18,342 bases of DNA from Bacteroidales bacterium UBA2030 (lineage in GTDB: Bacteria > Bacteroidota > Bacteroidia > Bacteroidales > TTA-H9), in assembly GCA_002332755.1 (NCBI GenBank), contig DDBO01000087.1, positions 1 to 18,342 of the forward strand, in the 5' to 3' direction. Of this stretch, positions 7,617 through 15,418 are shown piece by piece. Position 1 is the first letter of the stretch, and the number at the start of each line of letters is the position of its first letter. A model generated the notes under the pieces. That model ran no database searches. It was not told the DNA's origin and was given only the letters and a program-made list of their open reading frames with translations. Made by a program: the position numbers and the translations under genes.

Positions 7617-8813
7617 ATGATTAAAAATATTCTTTGTCTTGTTGTTTCATTTACATTTATTTCAGGGGTCTGGGCGCAATTTACCGATGTTTCCAGCATC
7701 GCGGATTTTCACAGAAAACTTCTGACGCTTGATTCGCATACCGACACCCCTTTGCGGTTGGTAAGAGAGGAATTCGATTTTATGGCCGATAATCGGGGGA
7801 AATGGGGAAGTAAGGTGGATTTTCCCCGCATGGAAGAGGGGGGGCTTGATGCAGTGTTTATGGCTGTTTTTACGCCCCAGGGAAGAACCGACTCGCTGGG
7901 ATACGCTAAAGCTTATGCGCAAGCATTGAATCTCTTCGATGCTATTCACCAGATGGTGACCTCTCATTCCGATAAATTGGCTTTGGCCATGCATCCAGCG
8001 CAGTTGATGGAAAATGCTGAAAAAGGCAAGCTTTCGATCGTTATTGGGGTGGAAAATGGTTACCCCTTGGGGTTGGATATTGGCCGGGTGAAGCAGTTTT
8101 ACGATATGGGGGCTCGTTATATTACTCTGAGCCACACAAGAAATAACCAACTTTGTGATGCTTCCACCGACCAGTCATCAGCTTTGGGTCTGACCCCTTT
8201 CGGGAAGGAAGTGGTTGCAGAAATGAACCGGTTGGGAATGATGATCGATGTTTCACATATTTCTGATGAGGCGTTCTATGATGTGCTTAAAGTTACTTCC
8301 AAACCGGTAATTGCCAGTCATAGCAATGCAAGAGCCCTTTGCAATCATCCGCGTAATCTTACCGACGATATGCTGAAGGCATTGGCAGCAAATGGCGGAG
8401 TAATTCAGGTATGCCTGCTTAGCGGTTATGTAAAAAGTTTTCCTCTCGACCCGGCTCGCGATTCAGCCCTTAAGGCTTGGGAAAGCCGTTATCCCGATAT
8501 GAGCCGGCTAGATGAACCAACAATAGCCGAAGCCCGGGCCGAACGCAGACAAATTGAGGAGCGCTTTCCCCGTCCTCTGGCTACCGTGAGCGACCTGGTG
8601 GATCATATCGACCATATTGTAAAAGTGGCGGGCATCGACCATGTGGGAATTGGCAGCGATTTCGACGGGGGCGGCGGGCTGAGCGACTGCCGCGACGTGT
8701 CGGAAATCTGGAAAATCACCCGTGAGTTGCTCCGACGGGGTTATTCACCAGACGATATCCAAAAAATCTGGAGTGGAAATTTTCTGAGAGTCTGGGAAGC
8801 CAATCTCAGATAA
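7617..8813 (+). CDS. Exported M19-family membrane dipeptidase (renal dipeptidase-like)
   Basis: A 398-residue zinc dipeptidase of peptidase family M19, which hydrolyses dipeptides, in some members with a C-terminal D-residue. The expected metal ligands are all present: H41 and D43 in SHTDTP, the bridging E146 in IGVENGYP, H214 in DVSHISD, H235 in ASHSNAR and D348 in GIGSDFDGG. Residues 1-20 (MIKNILCLVV..SGVWA before QF) are a signal peptide, so it should act in the periplasm or on the outer membrane. There is no good lipobox before the cleavage site. Start is the ATG at 7617. It converges with the cyclase gene and their ends overlap by 8 bases (8806-8813). A role in peptide scavenging or peptidoglycan peptide turnover is inference. 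The length is normal for bacterial M19 enzymes. Confidence 0.93.
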   Translation: MIKNILCLVVSFTFISGVWAQFTDVSSIADFHRKLLTLDSHTDTPLRLVREEFDFMADNRGKWGSKVDFPRMEEGGLDAVFMAVFTPQGRTDSLGYAKAYAQALNLFDAIHQMVTSHSDKLALAMHPAQLMENAEKGKLSIVIGVENGYPLGLDIGRVKQFYDMGARYITLSHTRNNQLCDASTDQSSALGLTPFGKEVVAEMNRLGMMIDVSHISDEAFYDVLKVTSKPVIASHSNARALCNHPRNLTDDMLKALAANGGVIQVCLLSGYVKSFPLDPARDSALKAWESRYPDMSRLDEPTIAEARAERRQIEERFPRPLATVSDLVDHIDHIVKVAGIDHVGIGSDFDGGGGLSDCRDVSEIWKITRELLRRGYSPDDIQKIWSGNFLRVWEANLR

Positions 8814-9438
8814 CCGCCATGGCTCGTACCGGCGCTCCGTCGGCCTTACGGTAATGAAGGGGTAGGGCCGAAAATCCGATTAGGTGTCCGGCAGGCAAGG
8901 GTTCCAGGCCCCGCAGGTTTTCCACCAGTAAGATATTTTTTCCCAGCAGGCGGCGATGATTGGGATAGTCGGGACTATCGAAGGTGTCGAACGAAGGAGC
9001 ATCGATGGCGATTCCTTTTAATGAAAAATTTGTCAGCAGCAAGGCGGCTTTCTCTGTTAGCACAGGATAGGGTCCGAAATAGGCCGGGTGTCCCCAGTAT
9101 CGGCTCCAACCCGTGTGCAGAAGTACCCATTCAACCTTGAAACCAGGGTTTTGTAGCACTGCCAGGTCTTCTTCCTCGATAACCCTGAGGCGGTGTGTCA
9201 AATCTATTTTTATGGCTAGTCCGGTGAAAGCGCTGATATTAAATCGGTCGAGCGTGAGGCCGTCTTTGAGCATGTGGGCGGGTGCATCTATATGGGTTCC
9301 TGTGTGCGATACCAGATGTAGTCCGGATTCCATAAAACCATGGGTGGCCACAGTAAAGAGTTCCTCTATGCGTGGACCCGGTGTCCCCGGCCAAACCTGT
9401 ATGTCTTCTCGAATAAGATGTGTTAAGTCGTAAACCAT
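8806..9438 (-). CDS. Cyclase-family metal hydrolase (kynurenine formamidase-like)
   Basis: A 210-residue cytoplasmic protein of the cyclase / arylformamidase family (PF04199). The signature HTGTHIDAPAHM at residues 45-56 supplies the metal-binding histidines and aspartate (H45, H49, D51) and the trailing H55. A conserved G-x-A-I-D-A-P-S-F-D segment at 142-151 and NILLVENL at 168-175 also fit. Family members hydrolyse N-formylkynurenine or related amides and lactones; the substrate here cannot be told, and no tryptophan-degradation gene is nearby. It is probably translated with lgt, because the lgt stop (9440-9442) lies one base before its ATG (9436-9438). It ends inside the last codons of the convergent dipeptidase gene, with no room for a terminator. 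Confidence 0.88.
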   Translation of the reverse strand: MVYDLTHLIREDIQVWPGTPGPRIEELFTVATHGFMESGLHLVSHTGTHIDAPAHMLKDGLTLDRFNISAFTGLAIKIDLTHRLRVIEEEDLAVLQNPGFKVEWVLLHTGWSRYWGHPAYFGPYPVLTEKAALLLTNFSLKGIAIDAPSFDTFDSPDYPNHRRLLGKNILLVENLRGLEPLPAGHLIGFSALPLHYRKADGAPVRAMAVI

Positions 9439-9439
9439 G

Positions 9440-10243
9440 TTAGTTCGTCGTTGGGTTGGTTGAAGTCTTGCGCAGCATCAGATAGACCCCGGCCAGGATG
9501 AAGGGAATGCTGAGTAACTGACCCATATTCAGAATCATGTTTTGTTCGAAACCTACCTGGGGCTCTTTCAGGAATTCGATAAGAATGCGCAGGGTGAAGA
9601 TGAGAATGAGCAAAAGTCCCAGCATCCAGCCTGGTTTGATGGTTTTACCCTCGCGCAGGTGTTGGCGGTAAAGCCCATACATCCACAAAAAAATTGAAAA
9701 ATAAGCGATTGCTTCATAGATTTGGGTAGGGTGCCTGGGTATATTATCAACTCTTTCAAAAATAAAAGCCCAGGGTACATCAGTGGGTTTACCGTAAATT
9801 TCGCTGTTAAACAGGTTTCCGGTTCGAATGGTAAGTCCTGCCAATCCCACCAGTATGGCCAGCCTGTCGATGACCCACCAGAATGAAATTTTAGTATGTC
9901 GTGAGAAAAGCAAAAGTCCTACAATGATTCCAATGCCGGCACCATGGCTTGCCAAACCCCCTTCCCATATTTTCAAAATACGCAGAGGTTCGGCCAGATA
10001 AACATCAGGTTCGTAAAAGAGACAGTGTCCCAACCGGGCACCAACAACAGTGCTTACTACAACGTAGGTAAGCAGGGTATCGAGGTGTTGCATGGGTTGA
10101 TTTTCGCGACGAAACATTTCTCGCATGAGGTAGTATCCGACAGCAAAGGGTAGGGCAAACAATAAACCATACCACCTTACATGAATAAAACCCAGTGAGA
10201 ATGCAACAGGATCAGGATTCCAGTGGATATATTGCAATGGCAT
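9440..10243 (-). CDS. lgt: Prolipoprotein diacylglyceryl transferase Lgt
   Basis: An inner-membrane enzyme that moves diacylglycerol from phosphatidylglycerol to the lipobox cysteine of prolipoproteins. I chose the ATG at 10241-10243 (267 aa); the longer frame needs a TTG seven codons upstream and adds a non-conserved MYINTLP. Readable family features are VRWYGLLFALPF at 22-33, GARLGHCLFYEP at 68-79, H100 in GGLASHGAGIG (matching catalytic H103 of E. coli), R140 and N143 in RTGNLFNSEIYG, HPTQIYE at 171-177, and R219 in LRILIEFLKEP. At least seven hydrophobic segments are visible. It lies 53 bases after the glycosyltransferase gene and one base before the cyclase gene, in the tsaD cluster. Lipoproteins such as the GWxTD protein nearby would be substrates. 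Confidence 0.96.
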   Translation of the reverse strand: MPLQYIHWNPDPVAFSLGFIHVRWYGLLFALPFAVGYYLMREMFRRENQPMQHLDTLLTYVVVSTVVGARLGHCLFYEPDVYLAEPLRILKIWEGGLASHGAGIGIIVGLLLFSRHTKISFWWVIDRLAILVGLAGLTIRTGNLFNSEIYGKPTDVPWAFIFERVDNIPRHPTQIYEAIAYFSIFLWMYGLYRQHLREGKTIKPGWMLGLLLILIFTLRILIEFLKEPQVGFEQNMILNMGQLLSIPFILAGVYLMLRKTSTNPTTN

Positions 10244-10296
10244 AGGTAGTGTATTGATGTACAAATTTCAGAATTTATTATTCACATGGGAAGCTT

Positions 10297-11385
10297 TTAC
10301 AATAATTTTATAATTGATTGACAAGCCTCTTTAAGATATATGCTGTAATCTGGAAAGATAATCTCGTTGTTGAATGTATCGGGTAATATGAAATTTTCTG
10401 GTTGAAGTGTTTGCAATTCTTCTTGGCTAATTATCCGAAATTGAGGATTATTGCGGTGGATATCAGCCAGATATTCCTGTTCGGGTTGGCCAGGGGTGGG
10501 GACAAGTACAGCCTGGCGTTGCAATACCCTAAGATCCATCAATGTGGAATAACCGGGTCTGGAGATCAGATGGGCCGAATGGCAAATCATGTGGTGCATT
10601 TCTTCATCGGGGAGATGAGGTATCAAAGTCAGATAGGGGGATTTATGAATGATTTCCCGGCTTCCCGGTAACCCCCGAATTATCACGGTCTTAAAGGGAC
10701 CAGCATGGAAAAGCTTAACAAGGATCTTTTCAAAAATTGTCCTTTGCGGCTCCGGACCCGACACAATGGCCAGGAAGTCGTAATCAGGGTGAGCCACCTT
10801 CGGCGCCGGAGAGGTAAAGCGGGAGAGGGGACCTAAATATTTGTAATTCGATGGGGTTTTGCGAGGATGAGAGAGTCTGCCGGCCAGTCCGGGATAGGAG
10901 GCATAGTCGGGAATCCAGATTTCGTCGAAATTGCTGAAAAACAAGTTTGTGACCAATTTTACAAACGGGGTTCCGGTTTTCCAAAAGCCATTTAACCTTA
11001 TATTTATCTGGTGAGTGACCAAAGCTGAAGGAATTTCACGATGCCAAAGCCCATAACGATTGTCGGAAATAATAAAACCAAGGTTGTATTTGGTTATCAG
11101 GAGCTTGATTGCATTATGCTCGTTAAAAAAGCTGTGTATAAAACCCGGCAAACCTTTAAGAACAGGAATCATCAGCCAGCGGCCCTGGGATTGATATTTT
11201 ACAACATGGCCGGGTAGCCTGATAAGCTCCAGATGTGAAAAGCGTTTTTCGAAATAATGGTAAACAGGTCCGTCGCCTGCGAGTACTATATCAGCACCAA
11301 GCTTTTCTAATGTTTCTATGATAGGGACGCAGCGGGTAGCATGTCCCATACCCCAGTTAAGCGGCGCTACCAATACTTTTTTCAT
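10297..11385 (-). CDS. MurG-like GT-B fold glycosyltransferase
   Basis: A 362-residue protein of a Bacteroidota family related to MurG and UDP-glycosyltransferases. The N-terminal domain opens with VLVAPLNWGMGHATR (4-18), which holds the GxGHxxR loop expected at the acceptor/donor cleft. The C-terminal domain shows ISRPGYSTLMDL at 274-285 and VPTPGQPEQEYLA at 295-307, the donor-nucleotide motifs of the GT-B fold. There is no signal peptide and no transmembrane segment, so it is cytoplasmic or peripheral at the membrane. The acceptor is unknown. It is unlikely to be MurG itself: it lacks MurG's usual motif set and lies outside any mur/dcw cluster. It starts 9 bases after the tsaD stop, so the two are likely co-transcribed. 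Confidence 0.8.
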   Translation of the reverse strand: MKKVLVAPLNWGMGHATRCVPIIETLEKLGADIVLAGDGPVYHYFEKRFSHLELIRLPGHVVKYQSQGRWLMIPVLKGLPGFIHSFFNEHNAIKLLITKYNLGFIISDNRYGLWHREIPSALVTHQINIRLNGFWKTGTPFVKLVTNLFFSNFDEIWIPDYASYPGLAGRLSHPRKTPSNYKYLGPLSRFTSPAPKVAHPDYDFLAIVSGPEPQRTIFEKILVKLFHAGPFKTVIIRGLPGSREIIHKSPYLTLIPHLPDEEMHHMICHSAHLISRPGYSTLMDLRVLQRQAVLVPTPGQPEQEYLADIHRNNPQFRIISQEELQTLQPENFILPDTFNNEIIFPDYSIYLKEACQSIIKLL

Positions 11386-11394
11386 TTCGGGAAA

Positions 11395-12417
11395 TTACAT
11401 GTTTCCGCGGGCATAAGGAGCAAGGTCTTGGGTGGCAAATAAACCTCTTTGGTATTTAAAGTACCCGGTGATGGCTATCATAGCAGCGTTATCGGTGGTA
11501 AACGCAAATTCCGGGATGTAAACCCTCCATCCGAGTTTTTCTCCTGCCTTGGTCATGGCCTGGCGTAAACCCGAGTTGGCCGATACCCCCCCGGCAATGG
11601 CAATCTGGTGAATACCGGTTATTTGAGAGGCTTGAATAAGTTTGTCCATCAGTATCTCAATGATAGTGTGCTGGATGGAGGCGCAAAGGTCAGCTTTATT
11701 TTTTTCGATAAAGTTTTCGTCTTCTTTCAGCCTGTCGCGTAAGAAATATAGAATATTCGTTTTAAGTCCACTAAAACTAAAATCGAGGCCGGGGATAGAG
11801 GGTTTAGCAAAATTAAAAGCGGATGGATTGCCTTCGCGGGCAAGTTTGTCAACCACAGGGCCACCGGGATAAGGTAAACTCATGATTTTAGCTGCTTTAT
11901 CGAAGGCTTCGCCCGCTGCGTCATCAATGGTCTTTCCAATTACCGTCATGTTAAAATAATCGTCCACTTTAACGATTTGGGTATGTCCTCCTGATACGGT
12001 AAGACAGAGGAAAGGGAAGGAAGGCGCTTGGAATTCTTTGCCTTGTTTACGAATAAAATGTGCAAGGACATGAGCTTGCATATGGTCAACTTCCATCATG
12101 GGAATTTTACGAGCCATAGCAAATGCCTTTGCAAAAGAAACACCCACCAGAAGGCTGCCTAATAAACCCGGGCCTCGGGTAAAGGCAATCGCACCAATAT
12201 CGTCCGGGGTGATACCGGCTTCTTTTATCGCCTGGTCAACAACAGGAATAATACTTTGCTGATGCGCCCGTGACGCAAGTTCAGGTACTACTCCTCCAAA
12301 TTTGCGATGCACTTCCTGGCTCGCTATAATATTGCTAAGAAGCAGGTCGTTTTTAAGAACTGCAGCTGAAGTGTCGTCGCATGATGATTCTATTCCTAAT
12401 ATATACAATTCCTTCAT
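11395..12417 (-). CDS. tsaD: tRNA N6-threonylcarbamoyladenosine synthase subunit TsaD
   Basis: The catalytic subunit that transfers threonylcarbamoyl from threonylcarbamoyl-AMP to A37 of ANN-reading tRNAs. I set the start at the ATG 12415-12417 (340 aa, the family's normal length). The frame is open for 48 more codons upstream, but that part runs into the TonB-C gene and carries no family sequence. Seen: ILGIESSCDDTSAAV at 6-20, the metal-binding pair H112/H116 in VDHMQAHVLAHF, SGGHTQIV at 142-149, DFSFSGLKT at 212-220, AGGVSANSGLR at 275-285 and the third metal ligand D309 in FTTDNAAM. It is followed after 9 bases by the glycosyltransferase gene. A -7 element lies in the 56-base gap upstream, so it probably has its own promoter. 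Confidence 0.97.
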   Translation of the reverse strand: MKELYILGIESSCDDTSAAVLKNDLLLSNIIASQEVHRKFGGVVPELASRAHQQSIIPVVDQAIKEAGITPDDIGAIAFTRGPGLLGSLLVGVSFAKAFAMARKIPMMEVDHMQAHVLAHFIRKQGKEFQAPSFPFLCLTVSGGHTQIVKVDDYFNMTVIGKTIDDAAGEAFDKAAKIMSLPYPGGPVVDKLAREGNPSAFNFAKPSIPGLDFSFSGLKTNILYFLRDRLKEDENFIEKNKADLCASIQHTIIEILMDKLIQASQITGIHQIAIAGGVSANSGLRQAMTKAGEKLGWRVYIPEFAFTTDNAAMIAITGYFKYQRGLFATQDLAPYARGNM

Positions 12418-12438
12418 TGTAATGATAAAAAGAGGATG

Positions 12439-12446
12439 CAAAGGTA
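12439..12446 (-). promoter_or_regulatory. Bacteroidota -7 element (TACCTTTG) before tsaD
   Basis: An exact TAnnTTTG match followed by C, ending 22 bases before the tsaD ATG. It has the same octamer and nearly the same distance as the element before the YghO-like gene. It supports the short tsaD start at 12417, since a start at 12561 would lie upstream of the promoter. Confidence 0.5.
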
Positions 12447-12473
12447 GATAAATTAGGGGTGAAAGACCCTTTA

Positions 12474-13253
12474 TTATAGCATGCTGCCCGGATTGTAACC
12501 CGGTTGAAAGTCGAACTGCTGTCGACCCTCGCCAAACCAAAAAGTTACCTGCCCCCAGCAACGCACCTTTTGACGGCCAACTTCAGCAGGCTTCCATTTG
12601 AGCATCTCTGTCAGACGAATAGCTTCTTCGTTACAGCCCATACCTAAGTATTCCTCTGTAATGATGTTTGAAGCTGTTCCATCGGGTTCTATAATAAACC
12701 TGAGCCTCACTTTTCCTGAAATGCCCATACGCCGGGCTGCCTCAGGAGTTTTCAGGTTTTTGGCTACCCAGGCCGAAAAAGTCATTCCTTCGGGCAATAT
12801 TGGCCGGGCAGCAGCTGTAAGCTTTGAAGCTGGCCAGATTCGCATAGTCGTATCCCATGTAGTGTCGGGGCGCATCCATCCCCGCTTTTCCGCCATGCGC
12901 TGATATTTACGTATATTGAACTCAATCTTAACCTCAACTGTATCTCGAACTGCCTTGCCCATTTTTACCGCCGGGCTCCACCGACTGCCTGAAACCAGTC
13001 GCTTCGCCTCATAATTGAGCAAAGGATGATTGCCTTCTTTAATTCTTGCATTAACTGGTATTCCTTCTTCATTGATGATGCAATCAAGCACTACTTTGCC
13101 TTCTTCCTTTTGTTCTATCATAGATTCCGGATATATCATCTGAAGGCTAAAAAACTCCTTTAGCCCCTTCCAACCCCCGCCCGGCTTGGCTTCCTGTCCC
13201 AAAAGAGTAATGGTCAACGTCCCCATCAATACAGCCAATATGAAATGTTTCAT
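12474..13253 (-). CDS. Exported protein with two TonB C-terminal domains
   Basis: I chose the ATG at 13251-13253 (259 aa), because it begins directly with a signal peptide (MKHFILAVLMGTLTITLLGQ); the longer frame relies on a TTG. Two copies of the TonB C-terminal domain (PF03544) follow. The first covers about 31-113, with YPESMIEQKEEGKVVLDCII and a RWSPAVKMGKAV strand. The second covers about 156-240, with TPEAARRMGISGKVRLRFII and LKWKPAEVGRQKV. The N-terminal helix of true TonB (SxxxH motif) and the proline-rich periplasm-spanning linker are absent, so it is unlikely to energise transporters by itself. Such TonB-C-only exported proteins are frequent in Bacteroidota and are mostly uncharacterised. 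It lies 56 bases upstream of tsaD and is divergent from the GWxTD gene. Confidence 0.85.
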   Translation of the reverse strand: MKHFILAVLMGTLTITLLGQEAKPGGGWKGLKEFFSLQMIYPESMIEQKEEGKVVLDCIINEEGIPVNARIKEGNHPLLNYEAKRLVSGSRWSPAVKMGKAVRDTVEVKIEFNIRKYQRMAEKRGWMRPDTTWDTTMRIWPASKLTAAARPILPEGMTFSAWVAKNLKTPEAARRMGISGKVRLRFIIEPDGTASNIITEEYLGMGCNEEAIRLTEMLKWKPAEVGRQKVRCWGQVTFWFGEGRQQFDFQPGYNPGSML

Positions 13254-13298
13254 AGGTGTTTTTTTTTGTTTAAAATTATGCATTTCTGCCCTCAATTG

Positions 13299-13306
13299 TA
13301 AATTTG
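13299..13306 (+). promoter_or_regulatory. Possible -7 element (TAAATTTG) for the GWxTD gene
   Basis: This is an exact TAnnTTTG match in the 106-base gap between the divergent TonB-C and GWxTD genes. It ends 54 bases before the ATG at 13360. No -33 TTG lies at the usual distance, so the call is tentative. I see no clear promoter for the TonB-C gene in the same gap; its best match is the one-mismatch TAATTTTA. Confidence 0.3.
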
Positions 13307-13359
13307 GCCTACGCCTTTTTTAAAATCTCGATAAACTTACACATTATACCTATTTGATT

Positions 13360-14607
13360 ATGTTTCTTCACTTGAGTTTAAATTTTTTAGGTATTTTCAA
13401 CCGAAAACCTTTTTTCCGGGGAATAGTTTTATTACTTACTGGAGTAATGGCCACGGCCTGCAATCAAATGCTCTTTGTAACGAACAACAGGGTTGAAACC
13501 TGGAATTATAAAAAATGGCATGGGCCAAGGCAGGTAATTTTTTCAGCGATCAATGCTGATTCTGTTTGTGTTTTTTTAGAAATTGACCCTGCAGTCATAC
13601 CCGTGGAGCGTAATTTTGGTGAAGAGTCATATAAAGTAGTGAGATATAGCGTAGGAGTTTTTTCTGACTTTCGAAACGACAGTATTATAGATAGTTCCAG
13701 GGTTGAGTTTCTCTATTCAATGCCTCAAGAGGCAAAAAGTTTCATTGAAAAAGTGCACATGAAAGCTCCCGCTGGAAAAGATTACTTTTTATGGATTAAA
13801 CCACAGAGACAAGAGGCAGGAATATACTCTGTTCAGCGTTCTACCTTTCAGTCTGATGCTGAATGGCTTTTAACTTCACAGAAGGGAGATGCTGTTTTGA
13901 ATCCTGAAAACCTTTTGGTTAATCCGTTTGTAATTCGTTCTAATTCTGTTGGGAACAAAAGTGTATTCATCAGGCGCTTCCAAATGGGTAATTGCTTACC
14001 CCAGCCTCCTTTTGTAACTTATCCAGCCCGATGTCCTGCAATCTTAAATACTGTGGGAATTCTTTCGATAAATGAAAATCAAACAGCACCTATGATTTTG
14101 CCAGGCGGTGGTATCTATTTGTTGCAGACCGATACGTCGCAGCCTGGAGCCAAAATTTTAAATGTTTTTGATGAGAAGACTTTGCAATGGGTCGTTCGTT
14201 ATGCTCTTCGCTACATTACTACTGCAGAGGAATGGACTGCCCTTGAGGAAGGGCGCATGGAGCCATGGGATTTTTGGGAATCGATAGCCGGAAGCACACA
14301 ACGGGCACTACAATTATCGTCGGTTTTCAGAAGGGCAGTGGAAGAGTCATGTCGGCTTTTTAGCGAGGATTTTCCGGGAGCCCTTACAGATCGGGGAATG
14401 GTTTACCTTGTTTTTGGCACACCTGCCTCGGTAGTAACTTCCAAAACCATTGAAACCTGGACTTATGCACCCACCGACAACACTCCTCCTTTAGTCTTTG
14501 ATTTTGATATCCATGTCACTCGGCACGGTATCCTTCAATATCAACTCCGTCGTAAGCCTGAATGGCGCCAGCCATGGATGCAGGCTGTTGAAAGGTACCG
14601 TAGGTGA
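13360..14607 (+). CDS. GWxTD-domain lipoprotein with a degenerate signature
   Basis: A 415-residue protein from the ATG at 13360; a TTG two codons earlier is also possible. After a basic start, residues 20-33 are hydrophobic and end in MATAC, which makes C34 the probable lipidated cysteine. The middle (about 45-285) is a beta-rich region I do not recognise. The C-terminal part fits the GWxTD domain found mainly in Bacteroidota and Acidobacteria: YITTAEEWTALEEG at 285-298, FWESIAGSTQRA at 305-316, FRRAVEESCRLF at 323-334, then TDRGMVYLVFGTP at 343-355. The name motif reads GALTD (340-344) instead of GWxTD, so the tryptophan is lost. Its role is unknown. It is followed by rlmB on the same strand, but a promoter-like element in the gap suggests they are not strictly co-transcribed. 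Confidence 0.85.
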   Translation: MFLHLSLNFLGIFNRKPFFRGIVLLLTGVMATACNQMLFVTNNRVETWNYKKWHGPRQVIFSAINADSVCVFLEIDPAVIPVERNFGEESYKVVRYSVGVFSDFRNDSIIDSSRVEFLYSMPQEAKSFIEKVHMKAPAGKDYFLWIKPQRQEAGIYSVQRSTFQSDAEWLLTSQKGDAVLNPENLLVNPFVIRSNSVGNKSVFIRRFQMGNCLPQPPFVTYPARCPAILNTVGILSINENQTAPMILPGGGIYLLQTDTSQPGAKILNVFDEKTLQWVVRYALRYITTAEEWTALEEGRMEPWDFWESIAGSTQRALQLSSVFRRAVEESCRLFSEDFPGALTDRGMVYLVFGTPASVVTSKTIETWTYAPTDNTPPLVFDFDIHVTRHGILQYQLRRKPEWRQPWMQAVERYRR

Positions 14608-14625
14608 TTGATACGTGGGGTTTTG

Positions 14626-14633
14626 TATCTTTG
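14626..14633 (+). promoter_or_regulatory. Bacteroidota -7 element (TATCTTTG) before rlmB
   Basis: An exact TAnnTTTG match followed by C, in the 65-base gap after the GWxTD gene. It ends 40 bases before the TTG start chosen for rlmB. A GTG start at 14604 would lie upstream of this element. Confidence 0.45.
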
Positions 14634-14672
14634 CCGTTTAATGGAATTTATCCTCTAAACTCTAATTTTGCA

Positions 14673-15413
14673 TTGAAAGACACACAATTGATATATGGGC
14701 TTCGTCCTGTGATGGAGGCAATAAAAGCCGGCCGAGATTTCGAAAGGCTCTATATTCAGAAAAATATCGAGGGAGAAGGCATTCGACAGCTTCGGCAATT
14801 GTTGGCAAATTATCATATTCATTACCAATTCGTACCGGTTGAAAAACTCAATCGACTAACCCAAGGCAATCATCAGGGCGTGGTGGGTATTCTTTCCTAC
14901 ATTGCATACTCTGATATTGAGCAGCTGTTGCCTGGAATTTTCGAAAAAGGAGAGATTCCGTTTTTAGTTATCGCCGACCGTATAACAGATGTCAGAAACT
15001 TTGGCGCAATTGCTCGTACCGCTGAATGTGCTGGTGTTCATGCAATAGTAGTTCCCGATCAGGAATCAGCCATGATCAATGCAGATGCCCTGAAAACTTC
15101 AGCCGGCGCTTTGGCACGAATCCCAGTGTGTCGATCTTCCAATCTCAGAGTGACCGCTTTGTTTCTTCGCGAAAGCGGCGTGAAAATCATTGCTGTTTCA
15201 GAAAAAGGTAATGAAAACTACACCCAGACCGATCTGACCGGCCCTGTAGCTCTAATCTTAGGGTCCGAGGAGAATGGAATCAGTCCGCAATTGTTAAAAA
15301 TGGCCGACCATATTTGTAAAATACCGCTTTTGGGCGAAATTGCCTCCTTGAATGTATCGGTAGCCTCCGGTATTGTTATGTATGAAGTAGTTCGACAACG
15401 CAATAATTTTTAA
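14673..15413 (+). CDS. rlmB: 23S rRNA (guanosine-2'-O)-methyltransferase RlmB, SpoU/TrmH family
   Basis: An AdoMet-dependent SPOUT methyltransferase that 2'-O-methylates a guanosine in 23S rRNA (G2251 in E. coli). I chose the TTG at 14673 (246 aa), because the protein then begins at KDTQLIYGLRPVMEAI as in relatives and has the normal length. The GTG at 14604 adds 23 unconserved residues and overlaps the previous stop. The N-terminal substrate-binding domain covers about 5-78. The SPOUT knot carries the three motifs: TDVRNFGAIARTAECAG at 105-121 (N109, R115), LILGSEENGISPQLL at 194-208 (E199) and IPLLGEIASLNVSVASGI at 217-234 (S225, N227). The 2'-O-methyltransferase family is sure; the exact target nucleotide is by family only. 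The GT39-like gene follows 5 bases downstream. Confidence 0.92.
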   Translation: MKDTQLIYGLRPVMEAIKAGRDFERLYIQKNIEGEGIRQLRQLLANYHIHYQFVPVEKLNRLTQGNHQGVVGILSYIAYSDIEQLLPGIFEKGEIPFLVIADRITDVRNFGAIARTAECAGVHAIVVPDQESAMINADALKTSAGALARIPVCRSSNLRVTALFLRESGVKIIAVSEKGNENYTQTDLTGPVALILGSEENGISPQLLKMADHICKIPLLGEIASLNVSVASGIVMYEVVRQRNNF

Positions 15414-15418
15414 TTAAG

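Noticed and set aside
7662..8150. A 162-codon minus-strand open frame inside the dipeptidase gene.
   Set aside because: It is fully antisense to a gene with all M19 metal ligands and has no recognisable feature of its own.
10244..10264. TTG start giving a 274-residue Lgt.
   Set aside because: The added MYINTLP is not family-like, and the ATG at 10243 directly precedes the conserved N-terminus.
12418..12561. A 48-residue N-terminal extension of TsaD.
   Set aside because: It has no family similarity, overlaps the end of the TonB-C gene and lies upstream of the probable tsaD promoter. The ATG at 12417 gives the standard 340-residue protein.
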